Shown: piece by piece, positions 50,362-59,076 of the stretch
Position numbering within the stretch: position 1 is the stretch's first letter
How the letters are laid out: each line of letters starts with the position of its first letter
Assembly (NCBI GenBank): GCA_002360535.1
Contig: DEQR01000012.1
Coordinates: 9,932 to 73,931 of the forward strand
Length of the DNA: 64,000 nucleotides
Direction of reading: 5' to 3'
Origin: Thiobacillus sp. UBA3361
GTDB taxonomy: Bacteria > Pseudomonadota > Gammaproteobacteria > Burkholderiales > Thiobacillaceae
The notes under the pieces: generated by a model
Seen by the model: the letters and a program-made list of their open reading frames with translations, nothing else
Databases searched by the model: none
What the model was told of the DNA's origin: nothing
Program-made: the position numbers and the translations under genes

Positions 50362-50844
50362 TCAGCCCCAGATGCGCCGCTCGCCGCGCAGGAAACGATC
50401 GCGGATCAGGGCATCCAGGCTCAGGCGGCCGGGACCGGAAAAGATGAGGGGCAGGAACAAGACCAGATAGATGAGCGGCAGTTTCCAGCCATTGTCGCAG
50501 ACGTTGTAGCCCAGTCCCGCATGCACGCTGACCCAGGCCACGACGGTGAGCAGGCTCAGGCCGAGGCTGACGATACGGGTGCCGAGCCCCATCACCAGGG
50601 CGGCGGCGCCCAGCAGTTCGAGCCAGATGGCCACCTGCCAGCTCAGCTCCACCGGCAGCAGATGCAGGGGAAAGGGGAAACGGTCCCGTATCTCGTGAAA
50701 CCAGTTGTCGCCGGCGAATTTCTCCACGCCGGACTGCCAGAATTCATAGGCCAACAACAGGCGCAGGGCCAGAGGGGCCAACCAGGTGCCGATTTGGTCG
50801 AGGCCCGTGAGCGAGGTCTTCAGCCATGTCCAACCGCGCTGCAT
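50362..50844 (-). CDS. DoxX-family membrane protein
   Basis: A 160-residue protein with four hydrophobic segments, start ATG 50844 with GGAG upstream. Typical DoxX stretches are LALRLLLAYEFWQSGVEKFAG and WLELLGAAALVMGLGTRIVSL. DoxX relatives associate with quinone or sulfur metabolism in some organisms, but no function can be given here. Its 5' end overlaps the end of the diguanylate cyclase gene by 25 bp (50820-50844). Confidence 0.9.
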   Translation of the reverse strand: MQRGWTWLKTSLTGLDQIGTWLAPLALRLLLAYEFWQSGVEKFAGDNWFHEIRDRFPFPLHLLPVELSWQVAIWLELLGAAALVMGLGTRIVSLGLSLLTVVAWVSVHAGLGYNVCDNGWKLPLIYLVLFLPLIFSGPGRLSLDALIRDRFLRGERRIWG

Positions 50845-52430
50845 GTATCCGTCTCCTTCGCATAGACAAAGACCTGGTTGCGGCCGGCCGCCTTGGCCTG
50901 GTAGCAGCACTTGTCCGCCACCGCCAGACATTCATCCAGCGTCTCCCAATCGGGCGGCACATGGACCACGCCGATGCTCACACCCACCTGGTAGGTCCGG
51001 CCCTCCCACAACAGGCGATGCGCGGCGATGGATTCCCGGATCAGCCCGGCGATGCGCTCGGCCACATTCGGTGGGCAGGCGGGCAGCACGAGGGCGAATT
51101 CGTCTCCGCCCAGCCGGGCCAGCAGGTCGGTTTCCCGCATACGCGCCTGCATGATACGGGACAACTGGCGCAGCAGTTCGTCGCCCGCCGCATGGCCGCC
51201 GAGGTCGTTGACCTGCTTGAAACGGTCGAGGTCCATGAACAGCAGGCTGAAGGGGTGATCCGAGGCCCGCTTGCTGTGCAGGATGCGCGCTAGCGTGTCC
51301 TCGAAGGCGCGGCGGTTGACCAGGCCGGTCAGATCGTCATGATCGGCCTGCCAGACCAGGCGGCGCTGCATCTCGCGCGCCTCGGTCACGTCGCGCATCA
51401 CCAGCACGCCGCCCATGACCTGGCCTTCGGGGGAATGGATGGGCGTCAGGCGCCCCTCCACCTCGTATTCCATGCCCTGCTGGGACAGCAGGGTGGCATT
51501 CAGAGGCAGGACCGCGGGCCTGCCGCGACGCACGTCGGAGAGCAGCAATTCGGTCATGTCCTGGCGATTGTCGCGGTGAACGAGCTTCAACACGGCCGCG
51601 GCGTTCACCGCCTCGCCCTCGCCCGCGCTGACCTCCAGCAGGGATTCGGCGACCGGATTCAGGTAGGTGACGCGGTCCTGCATGTCCAGGCGGATGACCG
51701 CATCACCGATGGATTCCAGGGTCACCTGGGCGCGTTCTTTCTCCTCCAGCAAGGCGTTTTGCAGGCGCCGCGTGGCGCGTGCCACGAAAGTGGCCACCAG
51801 CAGCCCCACCAGGATGGCGATGCCGCACAGAACGAACACGACGTTCTGGGCGCGCCGCTCGGCATCTGCAGCCTCCTCGACGGCCTGCCGGTTGTAGCGA
51901 TGCTGCAACTCCACCAACCTCACCCAGTCCTGGGTCAGGCGTTCCTGATGCAGGGCGATGCGCGACTTGAGCAGCATGCGGGCATCGGCCACACGGTCTT
52001 CGTGCAGCAGGGCGAACAATGTCTCGGAGACGCCCTCCACGTCCTTCACCTCGCCGCGCACGTCCTCCCACAGGCGCAGTTCCTCGTCATCCATGGGCAG
52101 GGCGAGAAAGTCCTCGCGCACGCGGATGAACTCCCTGGCCAGGCTCGCATAGTGGGTCATGGCCTCATCGCGTTCGAAGGGATCGTTCAGATAGGTGGCC
52201 AGCATCAGGGTCTGGAAACGCTCCCGGTGCAGGCCATGCATGACGCTGGCCATTTCTGCCTTCTGGTTGCGCTCCGATACGATGGACGTGAGCTGCCGGC
52301 TGAGACTGCGCACATGGCTGATGCCCACGGCGGTGACCGCCAGAAGGAGTATCAGCATGATCGCGAAACCGGCCACCAGGGGTGCGAGATGGGCAAGGGA
52401 TTTGTTGTTCTTGTCCACGGGCCAGGTCAT
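50820..52430 (-). CDS. Membrane-bound diguanylate cyclase with four-helix-bundle sensor and PAS
   Basis: A 536-residue inner-membrane enzyme. Membrane segments at about 15-40 and 200-220 enclose a helical periplasmic sensor of the MCP four-helix-bundle type. A PAS domain (about 235-355) has RLDMQDRVTYLNPVAES, and the GGDEF domain (about 365-530) has HDDLTGLVNRRAF and the active site GGDEF. RETD, five residues upstream, is the inhibitory I-site. It makes cyclic di-GMP in response to an unknown periplasmic signal. It is probably co-transcribed with doxX and glk. Confidence 0.94.
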   Translation of the reverse strand: MTWPVDKNNKSLAHLAPLVAGFAIMLILLLAVTAVGISHVRSLSRQLTSIVSERNQKAEMASVMHGLHRERFQTLMLATYLNDPFERDEAMTHYASLAREFIRVREDFLALPMDDEELRLWEDVRGEVKDVEGVSETLFALLHEDRVADARMLLKSRIALHQERLTQDWVRLVELQHRYNRQAVEEAADAERRAQNVVFVLCGIAILVGLLVATFVARATRRLQNALLEEKERAQVTLESIGDAVIRLDMQDRVTYLNPVAESLLEVSAGEGEAVNAAAVLKLVHRDNRQDMTELLLSDVRRGRPAVLPLNATLLSQQGMEYEVEGRLTPIHSPEGQVMGGVLVMRDVTEAREMQRRLVWQADHDDLTGLVNRRAFEDTLARILHSKRASDHPFSLLFMDLDRFKQVNDLGGHAAGDELLRQLSRIMQARMRETDLLARLGGDEFALVLPACPPNVAERIAGLIRESIAAHRLLWEGRTYQVGVSIGVVHVPPDWETLDECLAVADKCCYQAKAAGRNQVFVYAKETDTCSAVGHG

Positions 52431-52504
52431 CGTCGCTGGAGGATCGACACTAGACGAAATTGAGAAAGAGGCAGGCGAATATCGGCATGCTCAAAGACCC
52501 ATCC

Positions 52505-52521
52505 ATAATGTGCAGCATTAT
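52505..52521. promoter_or_regulatory. Dyad symmetry upstream of the diguanylate cyclase
   Basis: ATAATG-TGCAG-CATTAT is a perfect 6-bp inverted repeat with a 5-bp spacer, 75 bp before the start of the minus-strand cyclase gene and inside the only A/T-rich part of this region. Operator function is inferred from position. Confidence 0.35.
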
Positions 52522-52631
52522 AGATAGTGAAAATGATTAGTATATTCATGCCATCCCTTACAGGAGAGCCTGAATAGCGCCTCGATAAGAGGCCGGGTGC
52601 GCTATTGCCGGCCAGAATATGTTTGAACTCG

Positions 52632-52706
52632 TCACCCCGGCGCAGGCCGGGGTCCAGTCATGGCATCAGCAGAAGACCTGGATACCGGTCTTCGCCGGTA
52701 TGACGG
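52632..52706. repeat. Dispersed palindromic repeat, intergenic copy
   Basis: Left half GTCACCCCGGCGCAGGCCGG and right half GATACCGGTCTTCGCCGGTA frame an 18-nt spacer; the two halves are each hairpins. It is the same element as that inside nifJ at 311-376. The left halves differ at only a few positions, and the right halves by compensated substitutions (TTCCGG/CCGGAA against TACCGG/CCGGTA) that keep the stem. Confidence 0.85.
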
Positions 52707-52751
52707 CCACTCCAAAAATTCACTTGGCCGGATCAATGGGGCGTGTTCACA

Positions 52752-53459
52752 CTAAGCCGCCAAACCCTGAATCCAGCGCCAGTAAAGTCGATCGGCAACC
52801 GCCGTCATCGGCGCGAGCCGGCTATCCGCTTCGGCCAGTATGCGCTCCGGCGTCTGCACCGCCGGGCTGTCCGCCACGCGGATCTCATCCGCGCCTACCC
52901 CGCACCAGGCATCGATCATCTCGCGGGTCATTTCCACGTGGCATTGCATGCCCAAATGCCGGTCGGCGAGGACGAAGGCCTGATTGGGACAGTAGTCGCT
53001 CTCCAGGACGCGGGTGGCGCCCGGCGGGATGGAAAAGGTCTCGCCATGCCAGTGGAAGGCGTCGAACGTCCGCTGCGCGCCAAACCAATCCCGCGCGACG
53101 GCGTTGTCCAAAACCCGCACCCCGCCCCAGCCGATCTCCTTGACCGGATTTCCGGTCACCTGGCCGCCCAGGGCCTTGGCCATCAACTGCCCGCCCAGGC
53201 AGTGGCCCAGCACGGGCGTGCCCTCCGCCACCGCGGACCGGATGAGGGCCAGCGCAGGCGCGATCCAGGGCAGATCGTCGTTGACGCTCATCGGCCCGCC
53301 CATGAACACCAGCCCGGCATAGTCATCCGGGCCGGCGGGCACCGGCGCTCCGGCATCGATGGGAATGAGCACATGGGGCAGGCCTTGGCGCTCCAGGAAC
53401 ATGGCAAAATAACCCGGCCCCTCCGTGGGGGCATGGCGAAGGATGGCAATGGGCTTCAT
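52752..53459 (-). CDS. Class I glutamine amidotransferase-like protein
   Basis: A 235-residue GMP-synthase-like amidotransferase/peptidase. The nucleophile Cys lies in LGHCLGGQLMAKALGG, the oxyanion region in GLVFMGGPMSVNDD, and the His of the triad in LGMQCHVEMTREM. The protein stands alone with no synthetase domain, so it could be a gamma-glutamyl hydrolase-type or stand-alone amidotransferase; the substrate is unknown. The start ATG 53459 shares the CATG palindrome with the start of the divergent protease gene. A GTG at 53516 would extend it into that gene. Confidence 0.9.
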   Translation of the reverse strand: MKPIAILRHAPTEGPGYFAMFLERQGLPHVLIPIDAGAPVPAGPDDYAGLVFMGGPMSVNDDLPWIAPALALIRSAVAEGTPVLGHCLGGQLMAKALGGQVTGNPVKEIGWGGVRVLDNAVARDWFGAQRTFDAFHWHGETFSIPPGATRVLESDYCPNQAFVLADRHLGMQCHVEMTREMIDAWCGVGADEIRVADSPAVQTPERILAEADSRLAPMTAVADRLYWRWIQGLAA

Positions 53460-54141
53460 GGTGAAAACGAATATCGGAGGGTGCGCAGGGCTTGCATTAT
53501 GCCTGCTCCTCGTCACACCTGCCGGTCAGGCGGCCAGTGTGGCGGTGAGCGGCATCATGGGCGACAAGGCCCTGGTGTCGGTGGATGGCGCCTCCCCCAA
53601 GGTGGTGTGTGGCGGCGACACCGTGGGCAGCGTGCGCATTATCGAGGTCCGGCGCGACGTCGTCCTGATCGACAACGCGGGTCGGCGCATGCAACTGGGC
53701 ATCGGCCAGGCCAACTCCTACGCCGGCGTACCGCCGCCCGCGGCGGAATCCGGTACGGCGGAGGGCGGTGCCGGCAGCGTCGTCATCACCGCCGATGGCC
53801 GGGGCCAATTCCTGACCAGCGGTTCCGTCAATGGACGCCAGGTGAGTTTCATGGTGGACACGGGTGCCACCCTGGTCACCCTGCCGCGTAGCGTGGCCAT
53901 GCGTGCGGGCGTGGATTTCCGCAACGCCCGGCATACCCAGGTCAGCACGGCCAACGGCATCGCCATCGCCCAGCGGGTGACGCTCAACCAAGTGCGCCTG
54001 GGCAACATCCGCGCCAATCTGGTAGAGGCCCTGGTGGTTGAAGACGCGGGTTTACCCGTCGCCCTGCTGGGGATGAGCTTCCTGAACCGCACCGACATGA
54101 CCCGCCAGGGCGATGCCCTGACTCTCAAGCAGCGTTACTGA
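53458..54141 (+). CDS. Retropepsin-like aspartic protease (clan AA, TIGR02281-like)
   Basis: About 227 residues, with an N-terminal signal peptide or anchor (AGLALCLLLVTPAGQAAS). The single-lobed aspartic protease has VSFMVDTGATLVTLPRSVA, where DTGA holds the catalytic Asp, and the second family motif at ALLGMSFLNRTDM. Such enzymes work as homodimers, probably in the periplasm. An N-terminal small domain (ASVAVSGIMGDKALVSVDG) resembles those of related proteins. Possible starts are ATG 53443, 53449 and 53458; AAGG lies six bases before 53449, but 53458 gives the usual signal peptide. It overlaps or abuts the divergent amidotransferase gene. Confidence 0.85.
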   Translation: MVKTNIGGCAGLALCLLLVTPAGQAASVAVSGIMGDKALVSVDGASPKVVCGGDTVGSVRIIEVRRDVVLIDNAGRRMQLGIGQANSYAGVPPPAAESGTAEGGAGSVVITADGRGQFLTSGSVNGRQVSFMVDTGATLVTLPRSVAMRAGVDFRNARHTQVSTANGIAIAQRVTLNQVRLGNIRANLVEALVVEDAGLPVALLGMSFLNRTDMTRQGDALTLKQRY

Positions 54142-54164
54142 AGGTAATCCCCGCATAAGCACGC

Positions 54165-54716
54165 CCGCACGGCGGGGGTGCGACCCCGGAGCGGGGGCAA
54201 TTTCGAGCCGGGGGGTCAGGCTTGCGAAGTCTTGTCCCGCTCGATCAATGCGTAGGCCGAGTGGTTGTGGATGGACGAGAAGTGCACCCGAGCCGGGCGG
54301 AGCAGGGGCCCCGCACGGCGGGGATGCGACCCCGGAGCGGGGGCAATTTCGAGTCGGGGGTCAGGCTTGCGACGTCTTGTCCCGCTCGATCAATGCGTAG
54401 GCCGAGTGGTTGTGGATGGACGAGAAGTGCACCCGAGCCGGGCGGAGCAGGGGCCCCGCACGGCGGGGATGCGACCCCGGAGCGGGGGCAATTTCGAGTC
54501 GGGGGTCAGGCTTGCGACTTCTTGTCCCGCTCGATCAATGCGTAGGCCGAGTGGTTGTGGATGGACGAGAAGTGCACCCGAGCCGGGCGGAGCAGGGGCC
54601 CCGCACGGCGGGGATGCGACCCCGGAGCGGGGGCAATTTCGAGTCGGGGGTCAGGCTTGCGACGTCTTGTCCCGCTCGATCAATGCGTAGGCCGAGTGGT
54701 TGTGGATGGACTCGAA
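54165..54716. repeat. 145-bp tandem repeat carrying the 3' end of folE2
   Basis: Four units with an exact period of 145 bp: the marker GTGGTTGTGGATGGAC occurs at 54261, 54406, 54551 and 54696. The rightmost unit is the real 3' end of folE2; the three others repeat about 65 bp of its coding end, the stop, and a GC-rich downstream part with CCCCG-GAG-CGGGG hairpins. Each unit also has a stretch (GAGAAGTGCACCCGAGCCGG) absent from the real gene. The copies differ only at one or two bases in the SQA codon region, and the leftmost has one additional G. Because 145 is not a multiple of 3, frames rotate, so open frames across the array are not genes. Confidence 0.95.
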
Positions 54717-55511
54717 ATTCTCCGCTTCGACGACATACGCATCGATCCGCTCATCCCGATTCAAAGCAGCCGCAACGTCGCGCACCAAGTCCTCTACAAA
54801 CTTGGGATTGTCGTAGGCCCGCTCGGTGACGAACTTCTCGTCGGGACGCTTGAGCAAGCCATACAACTCGCTGGAGGCGTTCTCCTCGGCCATGCGCACT
54901 ACATCCTCGATCCACACGAAGCTGTTGGTGCGCACCGTGATGGTGACGTGGGAACGCTGGTTATGGGCACCGTATTCCGAAATCTTCTTGGAGCAGGGAC
55001 ACAGGCTGGTGCAGGGCACCACCACCCGCATGGTCTGCAGGTACCGGCCGTTCTTGATCTCACCGATGAAGGTGACGTCGTAGTCCATCAGGCTGGCCAC
55101 CCCGGAGACCGGCGCCACCTTGTTGATGAAGTACGGGAAATTCATCTCCACATGGCCGGACTCGGCCTCCAGCCGGACCACCATCTCGCGCAGCATCTGC
55201 TCGAAGGATTCCACCGAGATCTCTCGCTCGTTGCCGTTGAGGATCTCCACGAAACGGGACATGTGGGTGCCCTTGAAATGGTGGGGCAGGAACACGTACA
55301 TGCCGAAGGTGGCGATGGTGTGCTGCACGCCGCCGGACTTGTCCAGCACCTTGACCGGGTGGCGGATGGATTTGATGCCCACCTTGTCGATGGCGATGCG
55401 GCGCGCGTCGTGGAAGCTCTGCACGTCGGGCATGGGGTTGGCGGGACAGGCCTCGCTGGTATCGCAGACAGTCCCCTCGCAGACGGGAGTGTTCATGTTG
55501 TCGTCTTTCAT
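54651..55511 (-). CDS. folE2: GTP cyclohydrolase FolE2 (type IB)
   Basis: Makes 7,8-dihydroneopterin triphosphate from GTP, the first step of folate synthesis; the FolE2 form does not depend strictly on zinc. From ATG 55511 it has 286 residues; ATG 55517 and 55496 are alternatives and none has a clear ribosome binding site. The catalytic Cys motif is [20 protein letters not shown], and [20 protein letters not shown] and [20 protein letters not shown] are typical. The last ~20 codons (from [15 protein letters not shown]) are repeated three more times downstream. A TATACT box lies just upstream of the start, and a dyad at 55544 may regulate it. Confidence 0.95.
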   Translation of the reverse strand: MKDDNMNTPVCEGTVCDTSEACPANPMPDVQSFHDARRIAIDKVGIKSIRHPVKVLDKSGGVQHTIATFGMYVFLPHHFKGTHMSRFVEILNGNEREISVESFEQMLREMVVRLEAESGHVEMNFPYFINKVAPVSGVASLMDYDVTFIGEIKNGRYLQTMRVVVPCTSLCPCSKKISEYGAHNQRSHVTITVRTNSFVWIEDVVRMAEENASSELYGLLKRPDEKFVTERAYDNPKFVEDLVRDVAAALNRDERIDAYVVEAENFESIHNHSAYALIERDKTSQA

Positions 55512-55543
55512 GGTCATGGGGCGGGAGTATAAGACAAGGCTAA

Positions 55544-55566
55544 TAGTTGAGTAAACAAATCAACTA
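55544..55566. promoter_or_regulatory. folE2: Perfect dyad between folE2 and dxs
   Basis: TAGTTGA-9 bp-TCAACTA is a perfect 7-bp inverted repeat in an A/T-rich island. It lies about 15 bp upstream of a TATACT -10-like box that would serve folE2 (minus strand), and its right arm covers the dxs stop codon. FolE2 genes are often controlled by the zinc repressor Zur, so a repressor site is a reasonable idea, but the sequence is not the classical Zur box. Confidence 0.45.
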
Positions 55567-57446
55567 ATGGTTCCCGCCCTGGCCATCTCCTGCCGCGGTT
55601 GCCCGTCCAGGGACCCCCTGATCGCGCTTTCCATGCCCGCCGCGTCCAGGCCGCAGCGGGCCAGTAAGACGGCGTGCTCGCCGTGCTCGACGAATCGGTC
55701 GGGCAGTCCCAGGTGCAACACGGGCCTGACCACCCCCAGCCGCGCCAACACCTCGGCCACGCCGCTGCCCGCCCCGCCCGCCAGCGCGTTTTCCTCCACG
55801 GTCACCAGCTGGTCGTGGCCGGCGGCTAGGGAAAGGATGAGGTCTTCGTCCAGGGGTTTGACGAAACGCATGTCCGCCACGCTGGCATCCAGACGCTCGG
55901 CGACCTCCAGGACCTGTGCCAGCAAGCTGCCGAAGGCGAGGATGGCCACGCCGCGCCCCTGTCGGCGCACGATGCCGCGGCCCACGGGCAGCGCCTCCAG
56001 ACCTTCATCGATCAAGGCCCCGGGCCCGCCGCCGCGCGGGTAGCGCACGGCGCTCGGGCCCGGATACTGGTAGGCGGTGCACAGCAGGCGGCGGCACTCG
56101 TTTTCGTCTGAGGGTGCGGCGATAAGCATGTTGGGCACGCAGCGCAGATAGCTCAGGTCGTAGGCTCCCGCGTGGGTGGGGCCATCCGCGCCCACCAATC
56201 CGCCACGATCAATGGCCAGCAGCACCGGCAGGTTCTGCAAGGCGATGTCGTGGATCAACTGATCGTAGGCCCGCTGCAGGAATGTGGAATAGATGGCCAC
56301 CACCGGCTTGTAGCCCTCGCAGGCCAGGCCGGCGGCATAGGTCAGCGCATGCTGCTCGGCGATGCCCACGTCGAAATAACGCCTGGGGAAGCGCTCCGCG
56401 AACTCCACCAGCCCGGAGCCCTCGCACATGGCCGGCGTGATGCCCACCAGGCGCTCATCCCGCGCCGCCATGTCGCACAGCCAGCGGCCGAACACCTGGG
56501 TATAGGTGGGCCGCCCGCCGGCCCTGTTCTGCAGGCCCGCCTCCACGTCGAACTTGCCCACCCCGTGGTACAGGCAGGGATTGGCCTCGGCCGGGTCGTA
56601 GCCCCGGCCCTTCTGGGTGACCACGTGCAGGAACTGTGGGCCCTTGAGCTGGCGGATGTTGTCCAGGGTCTCCAGCAGGGTGTCCAGGTCATGGCCGTCG
56701 ATGGGCCCCAGGTAGTTGAAACCGAATTCCTCGAACAGGGTGCCCGGCGTGACCATGCCCTTGACGTGCTCCTCCGCCCGCCGCGCCAGCTCGTGCAAAG
56801 GCGGCAGGCCGGACAGCAGCCGCTCGCCGCGCCTCCGCACGGCGTTGTAGAAGCGGCCCGAGAGCAACTTGGTCAGGTAGCTGTTCAGCGCCCCGACGTT
56901 GGGCGAGATGGACATCTCGTTGTCGTTGAGGATGACCAGCAGGTTCACGTCAGTGGCGCCGGCGTTGTTAAGGGCCTCAAAGGCCATGCCGGCGGTCATC
57001 GCGCCATCGCCGATCACCGCGATGGTGCGCCGCTCCTCGCCCTTGAGCCTGGCGGCCATGGCCATGCCCAGGGCGGCGGAGATGGAAGTGCTGGAGTGGC
57101 CGGCGACGAAGGCGTCGTACTCGCTCTCCTCTCGCTTTGGGAACCCCGACAGACCGTCGGTCTGGCGCAGGGTCCCCATGCGGCCGCGCCGGCCGGTGAG
57201 AATCTTGTGGGCATAGGTCTGGTGGCCCACGTCCCAGACGATGCGGTCATGGGGGGTGTCGAACACCCGGTGCAGCGCCACGGTCAGCTCCACCACCCCC
57301 AGATTGGAGGCCAGGTGGCCGCCGGTGCGGGAAACGGAATCGATGATGAAGGTGCGCAACTCGGCCGACAGCTGTTTCAGCTCATCCGGTTTCAGGCCTT
57401 TCAGGTCGGCGGGTGAGGCGACCCGATCCAGCAGCGGCGTATTCAA
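55560..57446 (-). CDS. dxs: 1-deoxy-D-xylulose-5-phosphate synthase
   Basis: Condenses pyruvate and glyceraldehyde 3-phosphate with thiamine diphosphate, the first step of the non-mevalonate isoprenoid pathway. It has 628 residues. Visible stretches are [37 protein letters not shown], the TPP motif [19 protein letters not shown], then [19 protein letters not shown] and [13 protein letters not shown]. It follows ispA with a 4-bp overlap (57443-57446) and precedes folE2. Product flow with ispA is direct. Confidence 0.96.
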   Translation of the reverse strand: MNTPLLDRVASPADLKGLKPDELKQLSAELRTFIIDSVSRTGGHLASNLGVVELTVALHRVFDTPHDRIVWDVGHQTYAHKILTGRRGRMGTLRQTDGLSGFPKREESEYDAFVAGHSSTSISAALGMAMAARLKGEERRTIAVIGDGAMTAGMAFEALNNAGATDVNLLVILNDNEMSISPNVGALNSYLTKLLSGRFYNAVRRRGERLLSGLPPLHELARRAEEHVKGMVTPGTLFEEFGFNYLGPIDGHDLDTLLETLDNIRQLKGPQFLHVVTQKGRGYDPAEANPCLYHGVGKFDVEAGLQNRAGGRPTYTQVFGRWLCDMAARDERLVGITPAMCEGSGLVEFAERFPRRYFDVGIAEQHALTYAAGLACEGYKPVVAIYSTFLQRAYDQLIHDIALQNLPVLLAIDRGGLVGADGPTHAGAYDLSYLRCVPNMLIAAPSDENECRRLLCTAYQYPGPSAVRYPRGGGPGALIDEGLEALPVGRGIVRRQGRGVAILAFGSLLAQVLEVAERLDASVADMRFVKPLDEDLILSLAAGHDQLVTVEENALAGGAGSGVAEVLARLGVVRPVLHLGLPDRFVEHGEHAVLLARCGLDAAGMESAIRGSLDGQPRQEMARAGTIS

Positions 57447-58342
57447 AACGATCTCTTGACGACGAATTGGGCGATCTCCGCCAGGCGGCGTCCTTGCGGG
57501 CCGAACGGTGCGATGGCGGCGAGGGCGCGGTCCAGCAGCTCACGGGCATAGCCGCACGCCTCGGGCACGGACATGAGGGTGAGATAGGTGGCCTTGCCCT
57601 GGGCGGCGTCCTTGCCGGCGGTCTTGCCCAGGGTGGCGGTGTCGGCCTCGGCGTCCAGCACGTCGTCCATCACCTGGAAGGCCAGGCCCACGTTGCGTGC
57701 GTAACTCTCCAGCCCGTTACGCGCCTCCGCCGGCAGGAAGCCGCCGGCCAGGGCGCCGAGTTGCACCGCCGCCTGAATGAGGGCGCCGGTCTTGTGGATG
57801 TGCATGAATTCCAGTTCGGCCAGGTCCAGGCTGCGGCCGGTGGCCGCCAGATCGACGGCCTGGCCGCCGCACATGCCGCGGGAACCGCTGGCCCGCGCCA
57901 GCAGGCTGAGCATTTCCAGACGTACCTCAGCGGGTCCGTTCAGGCCGGACCTGGACAGGACGTCGAAGGCCAGGCTCTGCAGGGCATCGCCCACCAGCAG
58001 GGCGGTGGCCTCGTCGAACTGGATGTGGCAGGTCGGCTTGCCCCGGCGCAGGTCGTCATCGTCCATGCAGGGCAAATCGTCGTGGGTCAGAGAATAGACA
58101 TGGATCAGTTCCACCGCGCAGGCGGCCGCCTCCACCACCGTCTCGTCGGCGCCCACCACCTCGCCGGCTGCGAAGGCCAGCATGGGCCGAACCCGCTTGC
58201 CGCCGTCCAGGCAGGTATAGCGCATCGCTGCATGCAGGCGCTGGGGTGCGAGTTCGGCGGCCGGCAGAATCCTGGCCAGGGCCGCCTCCATGCGCGTCTG
58301 TATGGCACGCGACCAAGCGGCGAAATCAGCGGCTGGTGTCAT
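57443..58342 (-). CDS. ispA: Farnesyl diphosphate synthase (geranyltranstransferase)
   Basis: A polyprenyl synthase that makes C15 diphosphate for ubiquinone and undecaprenyl chains. It has 299 residues from ATG 58342; GTG 58357 is five codons further. The first Asp-rich motif is [14 protein letters not shown] and the second [22 protein letters not shown] binds the pyrophosphate. Its start lies inside the end of xseB (overlap of 17 bp), and its end overlaps dxs, giving one xseB-ispA-dxs operon. Confidence 0.95.
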   Translation of the reverse strand: MTPAADFAAWSRAIQTRMEAALARILPAAELAPQRLHAAMRYTCLDGGKRVRPMLAFAAGEVVGADETVVEAAACAVELIHVYSLTHDDLPCMDDDDLRRGKPTCHIQFDEATALLVGDALQSLAFDVLSRSGLNGPAEVRLEMLSLLARASGSRGMCGGQAVDLAATGRSLDLAELEFMHIHKTGALIQAAVQLGALAGGFLPAEARNGLESYARNVGLAFQVMDDVLDAEADTATLGKTAGKDAAQGKATYLTLMSVPEACGYARELLDRALAAIAPFGPQGRRLAEIAQFVVKRSF

Positions 58343-58613
58343 CCTCGGCGTCGTCACCCAGAGAAAAATCCTTGAATACCCCGTCCTCCAGAATCTTCAC
58401 CTGCTGCTCGGCCTCGCTGAGGGTCTTCCGGCAATAGGCAGCAAGCTCCATGCCCCGTTTATACGCCCGCAAGGAGACCTCCAGAGACTGATCGCCGGAC
58501 TCCATCCCCGCGACGATGGACTCCAGTTCGGCCATGGCACTCTCGAAATCCCTGGCGGGGACCTCGGTGGCAGGGCTGTCTTTGCTAGGGGAGTTGCGGC
58601 CCGCTTTGCTCAC
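58326..58613 (-). CDS. xseB: Exodeoxyribonuclease VII small subunit
   Basis: A 95-residue helical subunit of exonuclease VII. The core DFESAMAELESIVAGMESG and LEVSLRAYKRGMELAAYCRKTLSEAEQQV matches the family (given here in parts), with a Ser/Lys-rich N terminus and an acidic tail. No xseA is in the window. It is the first gene of the xseB-ispA-dxs operon. The upstream gap (58614-59076) contains a worn att-like site. Confidence 0.93.
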   Translation of the reverse strand: MSKAGRNSPSKDSPATEVPARDFESAMAELESIVAGMESGDQSLEVSLRAYKRGMELAAYCRKTLSEAEQQVKILEDGVFKDFSLGDDAEDDTSR

Positions 58614-59076
58614 TTGCGGCTCTCGGGCAGGTGATGTGGACGGAAAGGGGTGGATGAATGTTCAGACATCAGGGAGGAAACTGGTGCGCCCGGCAGGATT
58701 TCAAACCCACGCCCCCTGCTTCGCAGCGGGGAGGGTGTGGCTTTTTCGACTTTCCCCTACCTAAACGCACCTCAATGAACCCCGTAAAAACAGCAAGATA
58801 CGCTACACAAGACAGCGCTGGCCATTACGGATCAACGTACTTCCTAAGCCCCGGCAATTGCCGGAAACCGGTAGAGAACTACTGTGTATTGCAAGTCGAG
58901 AATTGTCTCAGAGAGCAAGGCCCACTTCAACAAATCCGTCGCCGGAGGATCGGACCCGGGTCAGACCCGCCCCCGATGGAAGATGCCTCGATGATCCTCA
59001 ACAATCGGCATCAAGGCAGCCATTGCACGGGGGTATCGGGTCGCAGGACACTGGAAAAAGGACATGTCTCGCGTGG
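58614..59076. other. Non-coding stretch with worn att-like sequence
   Basis: No supported gene in about 460 bp. It includes the degenerate tRNA-Arg 3' end and the following element-end sequence (58682-58872). Open frames in it are short and have no recognisable product. Confidence 0.6.
58682..58872. repeat. att-like direct repeat, left copy (worn)
   Basis: It begins with a degraded copy of the tRNA-Arg 3' end (GCGCCCGGCAGGATTTCAAA), then continues CCTACCTAAACGCACC, AACCCCGTAAAAACAGC and ACGTACTTCCTAAGCCC, all of which recur in the same order after the better preserved tRNA end at 63743. The two copies are about 5.06 kb apart and in the same orientation. An inner inverted pair CCGTAAAA/(A)TTACGG is damaged here but intact in the right copy. 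Confidence 0.75.

Larger units (their letters stand above)
52431..52751. other. Non-coding stretch upstream of the diguanylate cyclase
   Basis: About 320 bp with no gene. It holds an A/T-rich part near 52500-52560 (the likely promoter of the minus-strand cyclase), a dyad at 52505-52521, a long hairpin AATAGCGC (52573-52580) with GCGCTATT (52599-52606) enclosing a smaller CTC/GAG stem, and the palindromic repeat at 52632-52706. Confidence 0.6.

Noticed and set aside
52520..52606. Cyclic di-GMP riboswitch upstream of the diguanylate cyclase
   Set aside because: None of the conserved GEMM core sequences is visible; only a simple hairpin is present.
54165..54716. CRISPR array
   Set aside because: Units are 145 bp and contiguous, without spacers, and derive from a coding sequence.
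54222..54829. Series of plus-strand open frames with the same repeated peptide
   Set aside because: They are produced by the 145-bp repeat, whose period is not a multiple of three; the true coding content is the folE2 3' end on the minus strand.
58682..58728. Complete tRNA at the left att-like copy
   Set aside because: The T-loop and anticodon region are mutated and the 5' half is absent; it cannot fold as a tRNA.
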